Part shown: piece after piece, positions 59,931-64,000 of the stretch
Numbering within the stretch: the stretch's first letter is position 1
Layout: every line of letters starts with the position of its first letter
Assembly: GCA_903843965.1 (NCBI GenBank)
Contig: CAIMRY010000029.1
Location: 186,001-250,000, forward strand
Reading direction: 5' to 3'
Source: an uncultured delta proteobacterium
GTDB taxonomy: Bacteria > Desulfobacterota > Desulfovibrionia > Desulfovibrionales > Desulfovibrionaceae
Length of the DNA stretch: 64,000 nucleotides
Notes under the pieces: model-generated
The model's database searches: none
Told to the model about the DNA's origin: nothing
Seen by the model: only the letters and a program-made list of their open reading frames with translations
Made by a program: the position numbers and the translations under genes

Positions 59931-59960
59931 TCTGGCCTGGTCTTGTCTGGCCTGGTCTTG
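59931..59960. repeat. 15-bp tandem duplication in the nifV leader
   Basis: TCTGGCCTGGTCTTG occurs twice head to tail (59931-59945, 59946-59960) between the nifV promoter and its ribosome site. It looks like a local slippage product. Confidence 0.75.
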
Positions 59961-59971
59961 GCAGGGGGGAC

Positions 59972-59987
59972 TGCACCTCTGGTGCCA
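59972..59987 (-). promoter_or_regulatory. Sigma-54 promoter of the nifV-mod operon
   Basis: On the minus strand TGGCACCAGAGGTGCA has the invariant GG-N10-GC of sigma-54 promoters and a consensus -24 half. It lies about 55 bases before the nifV start. Confidence 0.65.
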
Positions 59988-60058
59988 TCTGCCCCTTATC
60001 TTGGCAAAGCCATGCGATTTCAGTCTCTTCCCCAAACCATGCCACACCCACGAACAGC

Positions 60059-61077
<1,019 letters not shown>

Positions 61078-61107
61078 CCGCAACACAGAGACAAGGAGGA
61101 GATGCAT

Positions 61108-61452
61108 ATGATCATGGTGAGAGCAATCGTCCGTCCTGAGAAGTCCGACGACGTTTTGGCAGCCCTCATGGACGCTGGATTCCCCGCAGTGACCAAGTTC
61201 TCCGTGGCCGGACGCGGCAAGCAGCGCGGCATCAAGATCGGCGAGGTGACCTACGACGAGATCCCCAAGACCATGCTCATGAGCGTGGTCAAGAACTCCG
61301 ACCGCGACTTCGTGGTCGAGACCATCATGGCCGCCGCCCGCTCCGGCAAGAAGGGCGCCTTTGGCGACGGCAAGATCTTCATCTGCCCCGTGGAGGAAGT
61401 CTACACCGTGAGCTCCGGCGTATGCGAAACGGCCCAACCCGAGGAGGCGTAA
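61108..61452 (+). CDS. nifI1: NifI1, PII-like nitrogenase regulator
   Basis: About 114 residues, PII fold: MVRAIVRPEKSDDVLAAL, GRGKQRGIKIGEVTYDEIPKTMLMSVV (shortened T-loop of the NifI class), GKKGAFGDGKIFICPVEEVY. The start at 61108 is eight bases after AAGGAGG; ATG 61102 is too close and 61114 is possible. NifI1 and NifI2 form a complex that inhibits dinitrogenase in response to ammonium, relieved by 2-oxoglutarate and ATP. Position between nifH and nifD is typical for anaerobe nif clusters. Confidence 0.94.
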   Translation: MIMVRAIVRPEKSDDVLAALMDAGFPAVTKFSVAGRGKQRGIKIGEVTYDEIPKTMLMSVVKNSDRDFVVETIMAAARSGKKGAFGDGKIFICPVEEVYTVSSGVCETAQPEEA

Positions 61453-61456
61453 GGCC

Positions 61457-61831
61457 ATGAAGGAAGTCATCGCGGTGGTGCGGATGAACATGATGAACCG
61501 CACCAAGCAGGCCCTGACCGACGCCGGCATCGACGGCTTCTTCGCCAACGAGGTGCTGGGCCGGGGCGTGGGCCTGACCAACCCCCACGTGCTGCAGGGC
61601 GCGGCCAGCGGCTACGAGGAGGCCGTGGCGCTGCTGGGCGAGCGCGGCAAGCTGTACCCCAAGCGCATGATCACCGTGGTGGTGCCGGACAAGGCCGTCA
61701 AGTCCGTGGTCAAGACCCTGATCGAGGTGAACCAGACCGGCAAGCCCGGCGACGGAAAGATCTTCGTCCTGCCCGTGACCGATGCCGTGCGCGTGCGCAC
61801 CGCCGAGTCCGGCGAAAAGTCCATCATCTAA
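61457..61831 (+). CDS. nifI2: NifI2, PII-like nitrogenase regulator
   Basis: 124 residues: MKEVIAVVRMNMMNRTKQALTDAG, a long T-loop (GVGLTNPHVLQGAASGYEEAVALLGERGKLYPKRM), VVVPDKAVKSVVKTLIEVNQTGKPGDGKIFVLPV. The long T-loop and the pairing with nifI1 four bases upstream identify it as NifI2, which contacts NifDK. No uridylylation Tyr of the GlnB type is at the usual place. Confidence 0.94.
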   Translation: MKEVIAVVRMNMMNRTKQALTDAGIDGFFANEVLGRGVGLTNPHVLQGAASGYEEAVALLGERGKLYPKRMITVVVPDKAVKSVVKTLIEVNQTGKPGDGKIFVLPVTDAVRVRTAESGEKSII

Positions 61832-61865
61832 CGGCCCGTCATCACAAGGGTAAGGAGCCGACACA

Positions 61866-63500
61866 ATGGCCATACAGAACAAGACCGCCCAGTGGACCCC
61901 CGCCGAGGTCAAGGAGGAGATGCTGAGGAAGTATCCCCCCAAGGTGGCCCGCAAGCGCGCCTCGTCCATCCTCATCAATGAGGCATTGTCCAACACCACG
62001 CCGGAGATCCAGGCCAACGTGCGCACCATCCCCGGCATCATCACCATGCGCGGCTGCACCTACGCAGGCTGCAAGGGCGTCATCATGGGCCCCACGCGCG
62101 ACATCGTGAATCTCGTGCACGGGCCCATCGGCTGCAGCTTCTACGCCTGGCTGACCCGCCGCAACCAGACAGACCCGGGCGAGACCGGCGAGAACTACAT
62201 GACCTACTGCTTCAGCACGGACATGCAGGACTCGGACATCATCTTCGGCGGCGAAAAGAAGCTCAAGGCCGCCATCCAGGAGGCCTACGACCTCTTCCAT
62301 CCCAAGGGCATCGCGGTGTTCGCCACCTGCCCGGTGGGGCTGATCGGCGACGACATCCACGCCGTAGCCAAGGAGATGAAGGAGAAGTTCGGCGACTGCA
62401 ACGTCTTCGCCTTCTCCTGCGAGGGCTACAAGGGCGTGTCCCAGTCCGCCGGGCACCACATCGCCAACAACCAGGTCTTCAAGCACCTGGTGGGCTTAAA
62501 CGACGAGAAAAAGCCCGGCCAGTACAAGATCAACCTGCTGGGCGAGTACAACATCGGCGGCGACGGCTTTGAGATCGACCGCATCCTGAAGCTGTGCGGC
62601 ATCTCGAACATCGCCACCTTCTCCGGCAACTCAAGCTACGACCAGTTCGCCAGCGCGCACACGGCGGATCTGTCCTGCGTCATGTGCCACCGCTCCATCA
62701 ACTACGTGGCCGACATGCTGGAGACCAAGTACGGCATCCCCTGGATCAAGGTGAACTTCATCGGCGCCGAGGCCACGGCCAAGAGCCTGCGCAAGATCGG
62801 CCTGTACTTCGGCGACCAGACCCTCATCGACCGCATCGAGGCCGTCATCAATGCGGAGATGCCCGCCGTGAAGGCCGCCATCGCGGACGTGCGCCCGCGC
62901 ACCGAGGGCAAGACGGCCATGCTCTTCGTGGGCGGAAGCCGCGCCCACCACTACATGGAGCTCTTTAACGAGCTGGGCATGAAGACCGTGAGCACGGGCT
63001 ACGAGTTCGGCCACCGCGACGACTACGAAGGCCGCCACGTCATCCCGACCCTCAAGGTCGACGCCGACTCCCGCAACATCGAGGAGATCGAGGTCGAGGC
63101 CGACCCCGAGCGCTTCGCGCCGCGCAAAAGCGCGGAGGAACTAAAGAGCCTCGAAGAGGCCGGCTTCGAGTTCAAGGACTACAAGGGCCTGATCCCGGAC
63201 ATGGACAAGGGCACCCTCGTCATCGACGACCTCAACCAGTACGAGGCCGAGAAGCTGGTGGAGCTGATCAAGCCCGACCTCTTCTGCGCGGGCATCAAGG
63301 AGAAGTACTCCATCCAGAAGCTCGGCATCCCCATGAAGCAGCTGCACAGCTACGACTACGGCGGACCCTACGCGGGATTCAAGGGCGCGGTGAACTTCTA
63401 CAAGGAGATCGACCGCCTGGTGAACAGCAAGGTCTGGGGCTACATGAAGGCCCCCTGGCAGGAGAACCCCGAACTCTCGGCCACCTACGTCTGGGAATAG
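61866..63500 (+). CDS. nifD: Nitrogenase molybdenum-iron protein alpha chain
   Basis: 544 residues. P-cluster ligands Cys64 (RGCTYAGC), Cys90 (HGPIGCSFY) and Cys155 (FATCPVG); FeMo-co ligands Cys274 (CVMCHRSINY) and His494 (LHSYDYGGPYAG); the active-site His197 in SAGHHIAN and Gln193. Residues about 395-455 hold a long insertion (DPERFAPRKSAEELKSLEEAG) that is characteristic of the Clostridium-like group of Mo-nitrogenases from anaerobes. With nifI1/nifI2 in the operon this places the enzyme in nif group II/III. AAGGAG precedes ATG 61866. Confidence 0.96.
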   Translation: MAIQNKTAQWTPAEVKEEMLRKYPPKVARKRASSILINEALSNTTPEIQANVRTIPGIITMRGCTYAGCKGVIMGPTRDIVNLVHGPIGCSFYAWLTRRNQTDPGETGENYMTYCFSTDMQDSDIIFGGEKKLKAAIQEAYDLFHPKGIAVFATCPVGLIGDDIHAVAKEMKEKFGDCNVFAFSCEGYKGVSQSAGHHIANNQVFKHLVGLNDEKKPGQYKINLLGEYNIGGDGFEIDRILKLCGISNIATFSGNSSYDQFASAHTADLSCVMCHRSINYVADMLETKYGIPWIKVNFIGAEATAKSLRKIGLYFGDQTLIDRIEAVINAEMPAVKAAIADVRPRTEGKTAMLFVGGSRAHHYMELFNELGMKTVSTGYEFGHRDDYEGRHVIPTLKVDADSRNIEEIEVEADPERFAPRKSAEELKSLEEAGFEFKDYKGLIPDMDKGTLVIDDLNQYEAEKLVELIKPDLFCAGIKEKYSIQKLGIPMKQLHSYDYGGPYAGFKGAVNFYKEIDRLVNSKVWGYMKAPWQENPELSATYVWE

Positions 63501-63513
63501 CGAGGATCATACA

Positions 63514-64000
63514 ATGTTGCTCAGACACACACCCAAGGAAATCACCGAGCGCAGCGCTCTGGTCATCAATCCGGCCAAGACCTGCCAGCCCATCGGGGCC
63601 ATGTACGCCGCACTCGGCATCCACGGCTGCCTGCCGCACAGCCACGGCTCCCAGGGCTGCTGCGCCTACCACAGAAGCGCGCTGACCAAGCACTACAAGG
63701 AGCCCATCAACGCCGCCACCAGCTCCTTCACCGAGGGCGCCAGCGTGTTCGGCGGCCAGGCCAACCTGCTCCAGGCCATCGAGAACATCTTCACGGTCTA
63801 CGAGCCGGAAGTCATCGCCGTGCACACCACCTGCCTGTCCGAGACCATCGGCGACGACATCAAGCAGATCCGCGACAAGGCGGAGAAGTCCGGCGTGGTG
63901 CCAAACGGCAAGCACGTCATCTTCTGCAACACGCCGAGCTACATCGGCTCCCACGTGACGGGCTTCTCGAACATGGTCAAGGGCATGACCGAGGTCGCCA
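63514..64000 (+). CDS. nifK: Nitrogenase molybdenum-iron protein beta chain (partial, runs off window)
   Basis: 162 residues are visible from ATG 63514 (MLLRHTPKEITERS). P-cluster cysteines Cys24 (KTCQPIGAMYA), Cys49 (SHGSQGCCAYHRS) and Cys107 (HTTCLSETIGDD) are in place. The N-terminus is short, as in the Clostridium-type NifK, without the 40-50 extra residues of Azotobacter. It starts 13 bases after nifD. The rest lies outside the window. Confidence 0.95.
   Translation, partial: MLLRHTPKEITERSALVINPAKTCQPIGAMYAALGIHGCLPHSHGSQGCCAYHRSALTKHYKEPINAATSSFTEGASVFGGQANLLQAIENIFTVYEPEVIAVHTTCLSETIGDDIKQIRDKAEKSGVVPNGKHVIFCNTPSYIGSHVTGFSNMVKGMTEVA

Overview
The window is GC-rich, densely coded DNA and reads as a chromosomal segment of a sulfate-reducing deltaproteobacterium of the Desulfovibrionaceae. 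The reasons are a complete Tmc transmembrane redox complex with a type II tetraheme cytochrome c3, a periplasmic-type CbiK cobaltochelatase, a soluble Tat-exported formate dehydrogenase pair, and an anaerobe-type nif cluster with nifI1 and nifI2 between nifH and nifD. There are no rRNA or tRNA genes, insertion sequences or CRISPR arrays, so the genus assignment is inference from gene content.

Layout. 1-4.0 kb: a small membrane protein, a TrmH-type RNA methyltransferase, and a chemotaxis-like cassette (CheY, Hpt-STAS, CheA lacking a normal P1 domain). 4.1-9.0 kb: a cobalamin riboswitch with its terminator, then cbiK, an ABC importer (permease, ATPase, binding protein) and cbiL. 9-18.6 kb: a SUMF1-like protein, two small membrane proteins, a cysteine synthase fused to a degenerate cysteinyl-tRNA synthetase, a MAF glycosyltransferase, a PAP2 phosphatase, a PMT-type glycosyltransferase and a BON lipoprotein. 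18.9-23.6 kb: a TSUP permease operon, divergent from a Lon protease that carries an inserted response-regulator domain. 24-36 kb, minus strand: the operon tmcD-tmcC-tmcB-tmcA followed by a c-heme sensor kinase and a receiver-kinase. After a 141-bp gap come a hypothetical protein, a universal stress protein, two response regulators and another receiver-kinase. 36-40 kb: a divergent Rrf2 regulator fused to a receiver domain, then an NtrC-type two-component pair. 40-45 kb: a Crp/Fnr regulator and an AprB/AprA-like redox pair with an SLC13 transporter interrupted at a 9-base G tract. 45.4-49.6 kb: a formate dehydrogenase operon. 49.6-53.9 kb: a large hybrid kinase and its receiver. 54.3-64 kb: nifA, and divergent nifV-orf-modB-modA-modC and nifH-nifI1-nifI2-nifD-nifK operons. 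Both divergent operons start at sigma-54 promoters, and nifK runs off the end.

The segment joins periplasmic and membrane electron transfer (Tmc, formate dehydrogenase, AprBA-like), cofactor supply (cobalt/tetrapyrrole, molybdate, homocitrate) and nitrogen fixation. It is very rich in signal transduction, with six kinases and many receivers. The most unusual items are the Lon-receiver chimera, the Rrf2-receiver fusion with two matching palindromes in its promoter, the split CheA with a STAS partner, the c-heme kinase in the tmc operon, the CysK/CysRS-like fusion, the homopolymer-interrupted SLC13 gene, and the 12-bp repeat of start codons at modA.
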